A stretch of 64,000 bases of DNA from Diphasiastrum complanatum. Lineage: Eukaryota; Streptophyta; Lycopodiopsida; Lycopodiales; Lycopodiaceae. Position numbers and translations under genes: made by a program. The stretch is from the NCBI GenBank assembly GCA_029204225.1, contig CM055092.1, forward strand, positions 42,287,760-42,351,759, given 5' to 3'. Shown in pieces: positions 51,030 through 61,045 of the stretch; the first letter of the stretch is position 1; the number at the start of each line of letters is the position of its first letter. The notes beneath the pieces were generated by a model. The model made no database searches, was not told where the DNA came from, and saw only the letters and a list, made by a program, of their open reading frames with translations.

Positions 51030-51215
51030 CATATTAGCGCTTCACTCTTGAGCCATTTACTCGAGTATCAAGTAAATATCCTTCAAGATCAGCTAACTGG
51101 AGTGATCCATTGTTGAAAACTTCTATGACTTTGTAAGGTCCCATTTATTTTGTATGTAATTTCCTAGGAAACAACATGTGTCTGTTGTCATACAGAAGCA
51201 CGTAGTCTCCACATT
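51030..51215 (-). pseudogene. Element E integrase C-terminal remnant
   Basis: CGDYVLLYDNRHMLFPRKLHT, a stop, then GPYKVIEVFNNGSLQL and VNGSRVKR are typical of the integrase C-terminal SH3-like part. The zinc-binding and catalytic domains are absent, so an internal deletion joins RNase H to this tail at about 51215-51290. Confidence 0.8.
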
Positions 51216-51289
51216 TAATTTTTATTTTTTTAATAGACTGATCAAAGATTTTTTTTCTTTTATTCTGAACTTGTTCAGTCTCGATTATT

Positions 51290-52587
51290 CATCTAATAAC
51301 AATACCCATCTAGCTACCCTACCTGAAAGATCAGGTTTATTCACTAAATGTCTCAATGCATAGTGATCTACATGGAAAACAAAAGGGTATCCTAAAAGAT
51401 AATGTCTAAATTTACTAAATAAATCATTCCTAGTGTTTCACGCTCTATAGCATAATAGTTTTTTTTTTTATGCTGGAAGTTGTCTACCCGCATAGTAAAT
51501 TGGGTAATCTATGTTTTGGTCATCTTTCTGACTAAGCACTACACCTATTGCAAATGATGATGTATCTACATATACATGGAATGTTTTGGTCCAATTTGGA
51601 GGTCTAACTCTAGTCGCTTCTACTAATGACTGTTTTAACTTATCAAAAGTTTGCTAATGTTCTTGTGACCAATTATACTCAACAGATTTCTTTTATAAAC
51701 TTGTTAAGGGAGTTACAACTATTGGATAGTCCTTAATTATCCTACGATAATATCCTACATGTTCTACAAATCCTCTAAGCTCTCATAAATTGGTTGGTTC
51801 TGATAATCCTAAAATCATTTTTAACTTTTTCTATGTCGCTTGAATGCCGTCCTTTGAAATTTTATGGCCTAACAAGATGTCTTCCCTCATCCAGAAGTAA
51901 CACTTAGCTGCATGCAATTTAAGAGATGTCTCGTGACATCTTCTCAAGGTCTTTTCCAATACGTCTAGATGATTTTTAGTTGATGAATAGACACAAAAGT
52001 CATCCATAAAAATTTACGTAAATTTTTTTGAAAAATGTTTGTCATCATACGTTGAAATGTAGCGGGTGCATTACAAAGACCAAAGGGCATTCGCGTATAC
52101 GCGTATGTCCCCCAATCAGTGATAAAAGTGGTCTTGGATCTATCTTCTTTTTTAATAAAAACTTGATTATAACCTGAGAAACCATCTAAAAAATTATAAC
52201 GTTCATGACCAGCTACCTGGTGAAGAATGGTATCTGTATAAGGCAGAGGATGGTAATCCTTTGTTGTAGCAGCATTTAGTTTCAAATCTTTGCAAACTCT
52301 AATCTTACATGTTTTCTTCTTAGGTACTTTAACTATTGGTGATACCCATTCACTACTTAGAACATGATATATAATACCCGCTTTAAGGCATATATCTAGT
52401 TCATCTTTTACTAACAAAGAATACTTTGGATTTAACCTGTATTGTCTCTGTCTAACAGGTATTGTTCCCTGAATGAGATCTATTCTATGTTCTCCCCATT
52501 TAACTGGTATTTTTGTTAAATCGTCCATCGACCAACCAAATACATTTTGATATTTCTGAAGAAGTAGTATATACTCTTCACGTTCTT
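51290..52587 (-). pseudogene. Element E RT and RNase H, interrupted and frameshifted
   Basis: The frame enters from the Copia insertion with YQNVFGWSMDDL and is open for 187 codons from 52528 (EWVSPIVKVPKKKTCKIRVC, YNFLDGFSGYNQVFI, MPFGLCNAPATFQRMM). A one-base frameshift at about 52010 precedes the catalytic box, which reads FMDDFCVYSS in the neighbouring frame. Further on are LGHKISKDGI, FHVYVDTSSFAIGVVLSQ (RNase H) and FVFHVDHYALRHLVNKP, with several stops. Confidence 0.85.
52583..52587. other. Target-site duplication of Copia copy 2, left
   Basis: TTCTT immediately before the TG of the LTR, repeated at 58746-58750. Confidence 0.95.
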
Positions 52588-53268
52588 TGTAAAAATTACA
52601 GCAAATAAGGATCCTAAAACACTTGAAATGATGAGGGAAACAATAGATTATGATTTCATAAGATTAGCACAAGTTGAACCATCAAAATCCATCAAAAATC
52701 TATGCTTGAACCTCACTAAATGGCCCAAATCCTTGAAGAAGGCTTCACACGTGTGAAAGTACGGCCTACCACAGTCTGAGTACTGTACACCAGACCTACA
52801 TTCAATCCTATAATCATTAGTAATCACAAGTACTCAAACAATTATGAACATAGAGAGCAATTGCACCATTATGAGAGAAAAATCATGAAATTGCTTGATT
52901 GATTTTGGTGAGATATCATCACCTATATATACATGATCCATCACGGTTTTGGGCAGGTATGAGTAGCCCTAAACCTATCTCTAATGCTAATTTTGGTGGA
53001 TCTTTCATCCCTACCAAGTTAGGGTTGGAATCTTGGAGATCCCTCAACAATGCAAAAATTACCAAAAATAGCTCCTATTTTTTTCCCTTGTATCTAAGCA
53101 TAATTTGGACTCATTCCAAAGGTTCTAACACTTAGGTCTACTTGAGAACATCCTTATGAATGGAATCCTATGCTATTTGGCACGTGTGACAAGCCACATC
53201 ATGACCATCTAACTATTTACAAGTCATATGACCAAAACTAGTCAAGCTAGAATTGTGAATTTTTAACA
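52588..53268 (-). repeat. Copia copy 2 3' LTR
   Basis: 681 bp, TG to CA. Contains TATATATA (52924-52931) and the G-box palindrome TTCACACGTGTGAA (52744-52757). Confidence 0.97.
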
Positions 53269-53280
53269 CTCCTCCTCACT
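53269..53280 (-). promoter_or_regulatory. Polypurine tract of Copia copy 2
   Basis: AGTGAGGAGGAG on the minus strand directly abuts the 3' LTR. It is the expected primer for plus-strand DNA synthesis. Confidence 0.9.
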
Positions 53281-53282
53281 AT

Positions 53283-55580
53283 CTAGCTTGGTTCAATCAT
53301 TTCTTTACTAATCACTCCAAGTGATGATCTGAACTTCATAAAAGGTGTCTTTTGAAGTGGTTTAGTAAGTAGATCAGCTACACATTCATTGCTTGGAACA
53401 TGCTCCAAAGCAATCTCCTTGGCTTGCACCATTTCTCTCACAAAGTGATGGCATATCTCAATGTGCTTAGATCTTGCATGGAAGATTGGGTTAGATGCAA
53501 GGTGTTGGGCTGATATATTGTCATTGTAGATGATTGGTGCCTCCTCTGAATCCATGATCTTTAGTTCCACCAATAATCTCTTGATCCAAAGTACCTCCTT
53601 TGTAGTGGTTGTCAAAGCTTTGTACTCGGCCTCGGTTGAAGATAGAGATATAGTTTCTTGCTTTTTTGAAAGCCATGAAACCACACCTTCTCCTATGAAA
53701 GTTGAATAGGCACTTGTTGATTGCCTATCCCTCTTGTCCCCTTCAAAATCTGAATCACTAAATGCATGAAGGTTATTCACATCTCCTCTATATAGAATCC
53801 CAAAATCCAATGTACCCGAGATGTATCTTAGAATCCTCTTAGCCTTTTTCCAATGGATATTCAATGGCTTTTGCATGGATTGGCTCAACCTACATACACT
53901 AAAGCTAAGATCTGGTCTAGTTATAGTGATCCACATTAAGGAACCTATAAGTTGCCTAAACAAAGTGATGTCCATGAAGGATCTTTCATCATCTTCATTT
54001 GGCACTTTTACATCTTGCTCCATTGGTGTGTCAACACTTTTGCATACTTCCATCTTAAACTTCTTCAAAAGACTTTGAGCATAGTTTACTTGACTTATAA
54101 AGATAAAATCAGACCCTCTAAGCACTTCTATGCCTAAGATGAAGTGAAGACATCCTAGATCTACCATCTTGAACTCTAAGGATAGATCTATCTTGATTTT
54201 TTCAATACCATCAACACTATTTCCACTAATGATGATGTCATCTACATAAATGAGTAAAAGTACAATACCAACATCATCAAACTTAATGTAAAGAGTAGGA
54301 TCATATTCACTTTGAACAAAAGAAAGTGAAATAAGATAGCAATGTAGTCTTGAATTCCAAGATCTCGAGGCTTGCTTCAAGCCATAGATGCTTCTTTGGA
54401 GATGGCATACTTTGTTCTCCATTCCATGCTTGATGAACCCTTGTGGCTGCTCCATATAGATATCTTTTTCCAAAAAACCATTCAAGAAAGCATTAGAGAC
54501 ATCCATTTGACATAGAATCCATCCAAAATGTGATGCAAGTGCAATGATTAGCCTTATTGTGACCATCTTGGCCACGGGTGCAAAAGTTTCCTCATAGTCT
54601 ATCCCTCTCTCTTGAGCATAACCTTTTGCAACTAATCTTGCTTTATGTTTGTTAACACTCCCATTTGCATTCAACTTAAGCTTGAAGACCCACTTGCATC
54701 CTATTACATTCCTTTGAGGTCTCTCAACAAGCAACCAAGTTTCATTCTCAATCAAGGCATCATACTCATCCAACATAGCTTTATACCATTCTTTGGAGTT
54801 CAATGCATCTTCAACATTAGACGGTTCTTCAAAACTAGATAAAGCATAAGAAGTGGATGAGATACCCTCAACTTGCTGTCCTTTCCCTTGATATGTGAGC
54901 CTTGATGGCTCCACTTTTGCCCTTGAAGATCTCCTTGGTGTGATAGGTGGGTTTGGTGCTTGCTCCTCCATGAGCTCCTCCTCAAAACCAAGATCTTGCT
55001 CCTCGGCCATCTTCTTCTTGATTGTTGGAGCACTTGAGCCTTCTTCAAGCATATGCATATGATGTTCATCAAAGATGACATCCCTTGAAACAACAAATTT
55101 GTTCAAGGATGGGAGATAGACTTTGTAGCCCTTGCTTGAGCTTGCATATCCAAGCATGATCCCTCTTGTGGAAGATGGATCCTCCTTGGTTCTTGTTTCC
55201 AATGGCACATGCACATAACATATACACCCAAAAACTTTCAAGTGATTAAGATTGGGTTTCTTTCCATACAACATCTCATAAGGAGTTTTGCCTTCAATTG
55301 CTTTGCAAGACACCCTATTCATCAAGTAGTTTGCACATACAAGAGACTCACCCCAAAAGGATTTGGGCAAACAAGCATCTAATCTTAAAGCCTTAGAACA
55401 TTCACATAATGTTCTATTCCTTCTTTCAGCAACTCCATTTTGTTGAGGAGTGTAAGGACAAGAAGTCTCTTTCTTGATCCCTTCCTCCTCACAAAAGGCC
55501 TTGAACTCATTGGAGATGAATTCTCCACCATTGTCACTTCTAAGAATTTTGATGCTATGATTATGATGCTTTTTCCACAA
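53283..55580 (-). CDS. Copia pol: integrase core, reverse transcriptase, RNase H (copy 2)
   Basis: 765 codons, open. Integrase continues from the overlapping gag-pol frame with SDNGGEF (second catalytic Asp) and NGVAERRNRT (catalytic Glu), then GYKVYLPSLNKFVVSRDVIF. RT has KWVFKLKLNANGSVNKHKARL, QMDVSNAFLNGFL and the YVDD box at about residue 437. RNase H has SDSDFEGDKRDRQSTSAY and SSTEAEYKAL and ends CVADLLTKPL. The apparent start codon is not real. The frame is entered from 55561-57252 and is out of phase by one base near 55570, where copy 1 has one base fewer. The protein would copy the RNA genome to DNA in cytoplasmic particles and insert it in the nucleus. Confidence 0.95.
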   Translation of the reverse strand: MWKKHHNHSIKILRSDNGGEFISNEFKAFCEEEGIKKETSCPYTPQQNGVAERRNRTLCECSKALRLDACLPKSFWGESLVCANYLMNRVSCKAIEGKTPYEMLYGKKPNLNHLKVFGCICYVHVPLETRTKEDPSSTRGIMLGYASSSKGYKVYLPSLNKFVVSRDVIFDEHHMHMLEEGSSAPTIKKKMAEEQDLGFEEELMEEQAPNPPITPRRSSRAKVEPSRLTYQGKGQQVEGISSTSYALSSFEEPSNVEDALNSKEWYKAMLDEYDALIENETWLLVERPQRNVIGCKWVFKLKLNANGSVNKHKARLVAKGYAQERGIDYEETFAPVAKMVTIRLIIALASHFGWILCQMDVSNAFLNGFLEKDIYMEQPQGFIKHGMENKVCHLQRSIYGLKQASRSWNSRLHCYLISLSFVQSEYDPTLYIKFDDVGIVLLLIYVDDIIISGNSVDGIEKIKIDLSLEFKMVDLGCLHFILGIEVLRGSDFIFISQVNYAQSLLKKFKMEVCKSVDTPMEQDVKVPNEDDERSFMDITLFRQLIGSLMWITITRPDLSFSVCRLSQSMQKPLNIHWKKAKRILRYISGTLDFGILYRGDVNNLHAFSDSDFEGDKRDRQSTSAYSTFIGEGVVSWLSKKQETISLSSTEAEYKALTTTTKEVLWIKRLLVELKIMDSEEAPIIYNDNISAQHLASNPIFHARSKHIEICHHFVREMVQAKEIALEHVPSNECVADLLTKPLQKTPFMKFRSSLGVISKEMIEPS

Positions 55581-57252
55581 ACAACTTGAACTTTAAAAAA
55601 GTATCAAATACTTGAGACTTGAAGGAAAGTAAGAACACCCAACAATATCTTGAGTAGTCATCAATGAAGGTTAAAAACATGGATGAACCTCCATTAGATT
55701 TGGTGCTAGCAATGTGCACATCCGAGTGTATGAGTTCAAGAGGATGAGATGACTTTGTGATGGAGTTAGGAAACACCTTCTTATGTGCCTTGGATAAGGC
55801 ACAAGCTTCACAAACCTTGTCTTCCTTCCCAATAGACCTTGGTAGGCCTAAACCATACTCCTCCTTGATCATAGCCTCCATGGAACCCGAGTTGACATGT
55901 CCAAGTCTTTTGTGCCATAAAGTAAAGGTAGATATCTTGTTCTTCTCGGCCAACATGACAACATTAGTATCCACAAATGCATCCAACTTATAAAGTTTGC
56001 CAAGTCTAGTGCCCTTAGCCACTATCTTACCCTTCTTCTTGATGAAACATTCATTTGAAGCAAAGTCAACATTGAAACCATTGTCTACCATTTGGCCAAC
56101 ACTTAGTAGATTCTTTGTTATTGTAGGAATGTACAAAACACCTTCTATGTTGATCTTTTTGGAAGATCCTAAGCAAAGGGGAATGCTACCAACTCCTTCA
56201 ATCTTACAAGCTTCATCATTTGCTGTATAGATAGACTTTATAGGTCCATCATAAGATAAGAGAGAAGAGAAAAACTCCCTTTTACTAGTCATGTGTGAAC
56301 TAGCACCCGAGTCAATCCACCAAGGATCTTCTCCTTTGAAACTTGTTGAAGAAAATATGGACATCATGAGAGAGTCCTCATGTGGACTCTCCTCCTCCTC
56401 CTCTTTGCTCATGTTGGCTTGGCTTTGATCTTGCTTCCTCTTGAAGCATTCTGAGGCATAATGCCCCATCTTGCTACAATAGTAGCACTTCACCTTTGAT
56501 TTGTCCTTCTTGACTTTGGTGGTTGATGGAGATGCCTTTGGGGGTCCTTCTTGATCCTCAAGCTTTGTAGACTTCTTGAATGTTGATCCTTTGCCTTTGG
56601 ACTTGCCTTTGCCTTTGGTGAAGAGAGCTTGGTCATCTCCACCTTGGATGGAAAGCCTATCCATCCTCTCTTGCATTTGGCTCCTTCTTGATTCCTCGGC
56701 CATGAGTGTGCCTTGGAGTTCTTCAAGTATGGGTAGCTTACCCATAATTGCATATCCCTGAACCAAATTGTCAAATTCAAAGCTTAGTCCATTCAATATG
56801 AGTTGAACAAGCTCTTCATCCTTGATAGGGTCACCTATAAAGGCTAGCTCTTTGTTCAATTCCTTTACTCTTAGGACAAAAGTATGTGCACTCTCTCCTT
56901 TCTTTTGATAGCTTCTATAGATTTGATTCTTCAAAGCTAACATTCTAGTTTGGTTCTTGGATTCATAGACCTTTTGCAAAGTCTCCCAAGCATCTTGAGC
57001 TGAAGTGCAATCTCCTACCTCTCTTAAGAGTTCATTTGCAACATTCATTTTTATGCAATGTAGTGCAACATTGCACCTCTTGATGTATTTGGCTTTTTCT
57101 TGAGGATGAATAGGTTCACCCTCCTTACCATTTACAATTTCCATCAGATCTTGCATGATCATGATAGATTCCATTCTAACTTTCCATATGGAATAGTTAG
57201 TTTTGTTGAGCCTTTCATTAGTATCCAAAAGATATGCATTTATAGATGCCAT
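55561..57252 (-). CDS. Copia gag-protease-integrase N-part (copy 2)
   Basis: 563 codons from ATG 57252. In order: gag capsid (TNYSIWKVRMESIM; residues 1-205), Lys-rich stretch, CCHC zinc knuckle CYYCSKMGHYASEC (about 260), aspartic protease WWIDSGASSHMT (about 310), LLSVGQMVDNGFNVDF, pre-integrase LWHKRLGHVNSGSMEAM (about 440), integrase zinc ligands CEACALSKAH, and the first catalytic Asp in HSDVHIAST. It ends early at KLFVEKAS because of one extra base near 55570. Copy 1 lacks that base, so this is a recent lesion. A rare ribosomal frameshift cannot be ruled out but no slippery motif is obvious. Confidence 0.95.
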   Translation of the reverse strand: MASINAYLLDTNERLNKTNYSIWKVRMESIMIMQDLMEIVNGKEGEPIHPQEKAKYIKRCNVALHCIKMNVANELLREVGDCTSAQDAWETLQKVYESKNQTRMLALKNQIYRSYQKKGESAHTFVLRVKELNKELAFIGDPIKDEELVQLILNGLSFEFDNLVQGYAIMGKLPILEELQGTLMAEESRRSQMQERMDRLSIQGGDDQALFTKGKGKSKGKGSTFKKSTKLEDQEGPPKASPSTTKVKKDKSKVKCYYCSKMGHYASECFKRKQDQSQANMSKEEEEESPHEDSLMMSIFSSTSFKGEDPWWIDSGASSHMTSKREFFSSLLSYDGPIKSIYTANDEACKIEGVGSIPLCLGSSKKINIEGVLYIPTITKNLLSVGQMVDNGFNVDFASNECFIKKKGKIVAKGTRLGKLYKLDAFVDTNVVMLAEKNKISTFTLWHKRLGHVNSGSMEAMIKEEYGLGLPRSIGKEDKVCEACALSKAHKKVFPNSITKSSHPLELIHSDVHIASTKSNGGSSMFLTFIDDYSRYCWVFLLSFKSQVFDTFLKFKLFVEKAS

Positions 57253-58051
57253 CTAGTCTCCTAATCAAGGACTTGACACAAATGAAGGTTACTTCTATTG
57301 ATTTGATTGAAGGTCTACCTTATCCCACTTCTTAGGGACCTGAAAAGATCAGTAATAGACTTCCTATAAAGATCTAAGAATGATCTCTAACAAAATCAAA
57401 TCATAGAATACTAGAAACAATGCACTTGCTTGATTGAAGTAGACAATACTAGTAGAATTGCCCCTCTTTCTATAAAGAACATTAAAGCTTCCAAATGATC
57501 TGATCAAGAGTGAATTTCAGCAACCTAATATACTTCCAAAATCACTTGTAAAAGATCTAAATGGAACTTAATGAGGATGCAACACAATCTACTATCCAAT
57601 CACAAGCAAAAAATGATCAAAATTGATGAAAAATTGATCTAATTTGGTGCATAAGTCAAGCAATGGTTGGACTGAACCTAAATCACTTTAGGAGGTGCCT
57701 ACTACACCTTAGAACAGCCTTGAAGAGTCCCCAAAACTCTGATCTTCCCTCTCCTTGAATGCTAGAAAGCCTTCTCTATGAAATCACCTCCAAAACTCGC
57801 TTAGAAATCAATGCTTGGAGCAAGCAAAACTTGCTATCTTGGTAATGTGAATTGAATTCAACTTTGCCTCTGGTTTTAGACACCTAAACACCTGCAAATG
57901 AAGTCACACAACACCAATCTCCAATGTATTTGACTCACTTTGAGTTCTAGAATCAATACTAGATGCTAAGATCCAATCTACACAAGATTTAGATCAAAAA
58001 ATGTGATCAAATTGAATGCAAACCAAGGATTTAGCTCATTTCAGCCTTTAG
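57253..58051 (-). other. Copia copy 2 untranslated leader
   Basis: 0.8 kb between PBS and gag ATG, without coding sequence. Nearly identical to 3152-3950. Confidence 0.85.
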
Positions 58052-58063
58052 GATCTGATACCA
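58052..58063 (-). promoter_or_regulatory. Primer binding site of Copia copy 2
   Basis: TGGTATCAGATC directly after the LTR. Copy 1 has GAGC where this has GATC, so one position no longer matches initiator tRNA-Met. Confidence 0.9.
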
Positions 58064-58745
58064 TGTAAAAATTACAGCAAATAAGGATCCTAAAACACTT
58101 GAAATGATGAGGGAAACAATAGATTATGATTTCATAAGATTAGCACAAGTTGAACCATCAAAATCCATCAAAAATCTATGCTTGAACCTCACTAAATGGC
58201 CCAAATCCTTGAAGAAGGATTCACACGTGTGAAAGTACGGCCTACCACAGTCTGAGTACTGTACACCAGACCTACATTCAATCCTATAATCATTAGTAAT
58301 CACAAGTACTCAAACAATTATGAACATAGAGAGCAATTGCACCATTATGAGAGAAAAATCATGAAATTGCTTGATTGATTTTGGTGAGATATCATCACCT
58401 ATATATACATGATCCATCACGGTTTTGGGCAGGTATGAGTAGCCCTAAACCTATCCCTAATGCTAATTTTGGTGGATCTTTCATCCCTACCAAGTTAGGG
58501 TTGGAATCTTGGAGATCCCTCAACAATGCAAAAATTACCAAAAATAGCTCCTATTTTTTCTCCCTTGTATCTAAGCATAATTTGGACTCATTCCAAAGGT
58601 TCTAACACTTAGGTCTACTTGAGAACATCCTTATGAATGGAATCCTATGCTATTTGGCACGTGTGACAAGCCACATCATGACCATCTAACTATTTACAAG
58701 TCATATGACCAAAACTAGTCAAGCTAGAATTGTGAATTTTTAACA
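58064..58745 (-). repeat. Copia copy 2 5' LTR
   Basis: 682 bp. TATATATA at 58400-58408 gives the promoter TATA box in minus orientation. The G-box palindrome lies at 58220-58233, about 170 bp downstream of the TATA box and so inside the likely transcript. Confidence 0.97.
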
Positions 58746-58750
58746 TTCTT
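58746..58750. other. Target-site duplication of Copia copy 2, right
   Basis: TTCTT immediately after the CA of the LTR, identical to 52583-52587. Confidence 0.95.
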
Positions 58751-59041
58751 GGTCTGATTGGTGTTTATATAAATTCAAAATTTTACCTTCATTAATTTCT
58801 ATGTCTATAAAATCATTCTTATCAACCATTCCCTTAGGAAGCTTGCTCTGGTTCCACCCAGAACTTCCCTCGACTCGGATGTTGTTGGTAGTTCCATATC
58901 CTCTTCCTCATCAATCTCATAGCATTCTATGAAATTGATCCAGGATTCAGTAAATTCTCCTACCTCTTCACCCCGTCTTATAAGGTGACCCCCTTTTGGA
59001 TTGGCTGTGAGAATGCCTAAGAAAAATATTTGTTTGCTAGA

Positions 59042-59357
59042 CCAATTTATAATAGCATCTGCCTGATATAACTACCATCTTTCAAATAATACTAAATACG
59101 ATGGTGTATCTACTGGGTTTGTGACAAAGAAATTCATAACGAACGTTTTTGACTCTATAATTACACTGACACCTCTCAACTCTCTTATTGGTATGCATTT
59201 AGATGCATCTGCTAAATGAATTTTATGGTGGGTAGTAAGCTAGATCTAGTTTTCTAATCCTAACTCTTTAACCATTGCCTCGGTCATTAAGTTAACACTA
59301 GATCCTGAGTCTACTAGTATGTTATCAATAGTATGGCCACCTATAGTGGCACTAATT
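59042..59357 (-). pseudogene. Element E second aspartic protease domain
   Basis: Reads ATIGGHTIDNILVDSGSSVN with the catalytic DSG at about 59300-59312, then EAMVKELGLE, a stop, HLADASKCIPIRELRGVSV and ends YQADAIINW. It parallels the domain at 59476-59790 piece by piece (DSGSSVN, LADA, PI.EL..V, YQAD). It therefore looks like a tandem duplicate rather than a continuation. The LLGRPW motif is decayed. Confidence 0.75.
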
Positions 59358-59475
59358 TATGGGACTCCACAATCTCCTCTATCTACATATTCTACTCTAT
59401 TGCTATATGCAGGTATGGATAACGTGACAAACCTCTCTCCTTCTTCAGTCTTTATGGACTGAACTCCTTTATCCG

Positions 59476-59790
59476 CTAAAGTATAGCTTGACGAAGGGTA
59501 ATTTCCTTCTTCTTCCAATGAGTTATGACATCGGCTTGGTAGAGCCATGGTCGTCCTAATAATACTTTATACGATGACTCTCTTGTAGTTTTTAATATAA
59601 TAAAGTCCATTAGAAACTTATGGTCACCAACGTAGACTGTTACTTGAGACAATTCCCCTATTGGTGATCTTCTAGTTGCATCAGCTAATCTCAAATGTCT
59701 TAATGTGGGTGCTATTCTATGGTGAATGCCTAACTCATATGTTGTCTCTTCGGTCATTATATTTACACTAGATCCGGAATCTATAGGCAC
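59476..59790 (-). pseudogene. Element E first aspartic protease domain
   Basis: 104 open codons: PIDSGSSVNIMTEET as the intact catalytic loop, LRLADATRRSPIGEL, and YKVLLGRPWLYQADVITHWK. This is the canonical Gypsy retropepsin plan and all key residues are present. The frame continues through a Lys/Glu-rich stretch toward the second domain. Confidence 0.85.
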
Positions 59791-59877
59791 ACTATCTAAA
59801 ATACAACCATTGATTACTAGCTAAATTTAAGGTTGAGCTTCGTCACCATAGCCAGTCCTACATTTACTAGTGGCAAC

Positions 59878-60237
59878 TTAACTTTCCTTTTTTTTTTTCC
59901 TTTGCAAAAATTGCTTAACCTCTTTCTTATAATACTGATTATCCTCTAATAATTGTTTAAAAGTTATATTGGGCATTCTAGAGACTAGATCTTCCACTAT
60001 ATCATATGAACAATGTCTAAGTGACGATGGGTCTCTATGTATCTCAGTACTTATAACTGGATCTGAGAACATTACTTTTCTAACTTTCTTCGTTTCTTCG
60101 TCTAGGAGCTTCTTAACTTCCGAATTAATATCAACCTCGTAGTATTTTTCAGCAGACCTATCAAAGTTTGGCTCTTTGCTATTAAAAATTTCTACTGCCT
60201 GTTCTGTAACTTTTGCTTTATCTGTCACATTTTTCAT
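59878..60237 (-). pseudogene. Element E charged linker before protease
   Basis: 119 open codons of Lys/Glu-rich helical sequence. MPNITFKQLLEDNQYYKKEVKQFL matches the short conserved motif that precedes the protease in many plant Gypsy polyproteins. A stop near 59875 separates it from the protease. Confidence 0.7.
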
Positions 60238-60337
60238 ATTTTTCGCGGATTTCGCTTTCTTGATTTTATTCTTATCTCTAAGAGTTGAAACATCTTTACT
60301 ACTTCTAGTAGCTACTTTATTTATCTCTACATCGAAA

Positions 60338-61045
60338 TCAGGCCATTCTTGGTCTTGATTTTGTAATTCTGACTCTACTTCTATCCTTTTGAACTACCAT
60401 GTCAGTGTTAGTTTTAGATGGCCATAGCTCATCTTCTCTAGGCAAATTTACAAACCGTGGTTTAGACCACGGCTGTTGTGGCTGAGGACATTCAGCAGTG
60501 ACATGCCCTTCACCTTTACAGTTAGCACAGAGCGGCACATATCCTATTGACCTCCTAGGCTTAGGGCAATCAGGGGAATAGTGACCCGGGGCTCCGCAAT
60601 TTTAACACAGTACATGGTTTTGGTATAGAGTTCTTTTGATTAGAAGGAGTTATAGTATAAGCTACCTCCTCTTGGTTATTGACCGGATAGAGGAATAATT
60701 CTTCTTCTAAATAGTTATTCTATAAACTGGGATAATTAGTCTTTGAGTGATCTTCCTTCCCACAAGCAGTACACCAAACATTGGCGTTAGCTTTCGCTTT
60801 CTTACGCTTGGCCTTAACGTCGAACATTTGGACTTTTAAATTGCCCATTTCCTTCACTAATTTCTCAACACTCTTCCTTAATGGATCCATCTTTTCGGAC
60901 TTCTCCATTATCTTCTTTCTATCTGAATTCCTACTCTTTGATTTCCTATAAGAAGATTCTTCTTCTGACGAAGAAGAATAAGATGAATAATCTGAAGACT
61001 CTTCCTCATCTGTTGAATCGGATTCTCACGACAAAGAGGAGCTTG
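60338..61045 (-). pseudogene. Element E gag nucleocapsid with three zinc knuckles
   Basis: From right to left: an acidic Ser/Glu stretch (about 61040-60950), a Lys-rich helix (KSVEKLVKEMGNLKVQMF), then CTACGKEDHSKTNY (a knuckle with its last Cys changed to Tyr). Next comes C-stop-NCGAPGHYSPDC, a knuckle holding a TAA. Last is the intact CANCKGEGHVTAEC (60538-60490). Three successive knuckles are more than usual for the other Gypsy elements here. Confidence 0.8.

Larger units (their letters stand above)
50436..52587 (-). mobile_element. Gypsy element E, 3' part (RT to integrase end)
   Basis: Downstream portion, in element sense, of a minus-strand Gypsy split by Copia copy 2. It contains most of RT, RNase H and the tail of integrase. 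50436-51029 is non-coding 3' sequence with several GTGTCGCA...TTCGC motifs 40-60 bp apart (50784, 50824, 50885, 50926, 50969). No LTR is seen. Confidence 0.85.
52588..58745 (-). mobile_element. Complete Ty1/Copia retrotransposon, copy 2 (6158 bp)
   Basis: It has two LTRs of 681 and 682 bp with TG...CA ends, a 5-bp target-site duplication, a PBS for initiator tRNA-Met, a polypurine tract and a gag-pol with a single frameshift. By eye the LTRs differ by two substitutions and one indel, so the insertion is recent relative to everything around it. It lies inside Gypsy element E in the same orientation. Confidence 0.98.
58751..61045 (-). mobile_element. Gypsy element E, 5' part (gag C-terminus to protease)
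   Basis: Upstream portion of the Gypsy split by Copia copy 2. It holds gag zinc knuckles, a helical linker and two protease domains. At about 61045 similarity to retroelement coding sequence stops, so capsid, leader and 5' LTR are missing. 58751-59041 is degenerate coding sequence between protease and RT. Confidence 0.8.

Noticed and set aside
55550-55590. Programmed frameshift between the two Copia frames
   Set aside because: Copy 1 reads through in frame at this site, so an extra base in copy 2 explains it.
55757-56230. Plus-strand open frames across both Copia copies (also 1657-2130, 546-743 and 54645-54842)
   Set aside because: They are shadows of the minus-strand gag-pol. Their conservation between copies follows from the real frame.
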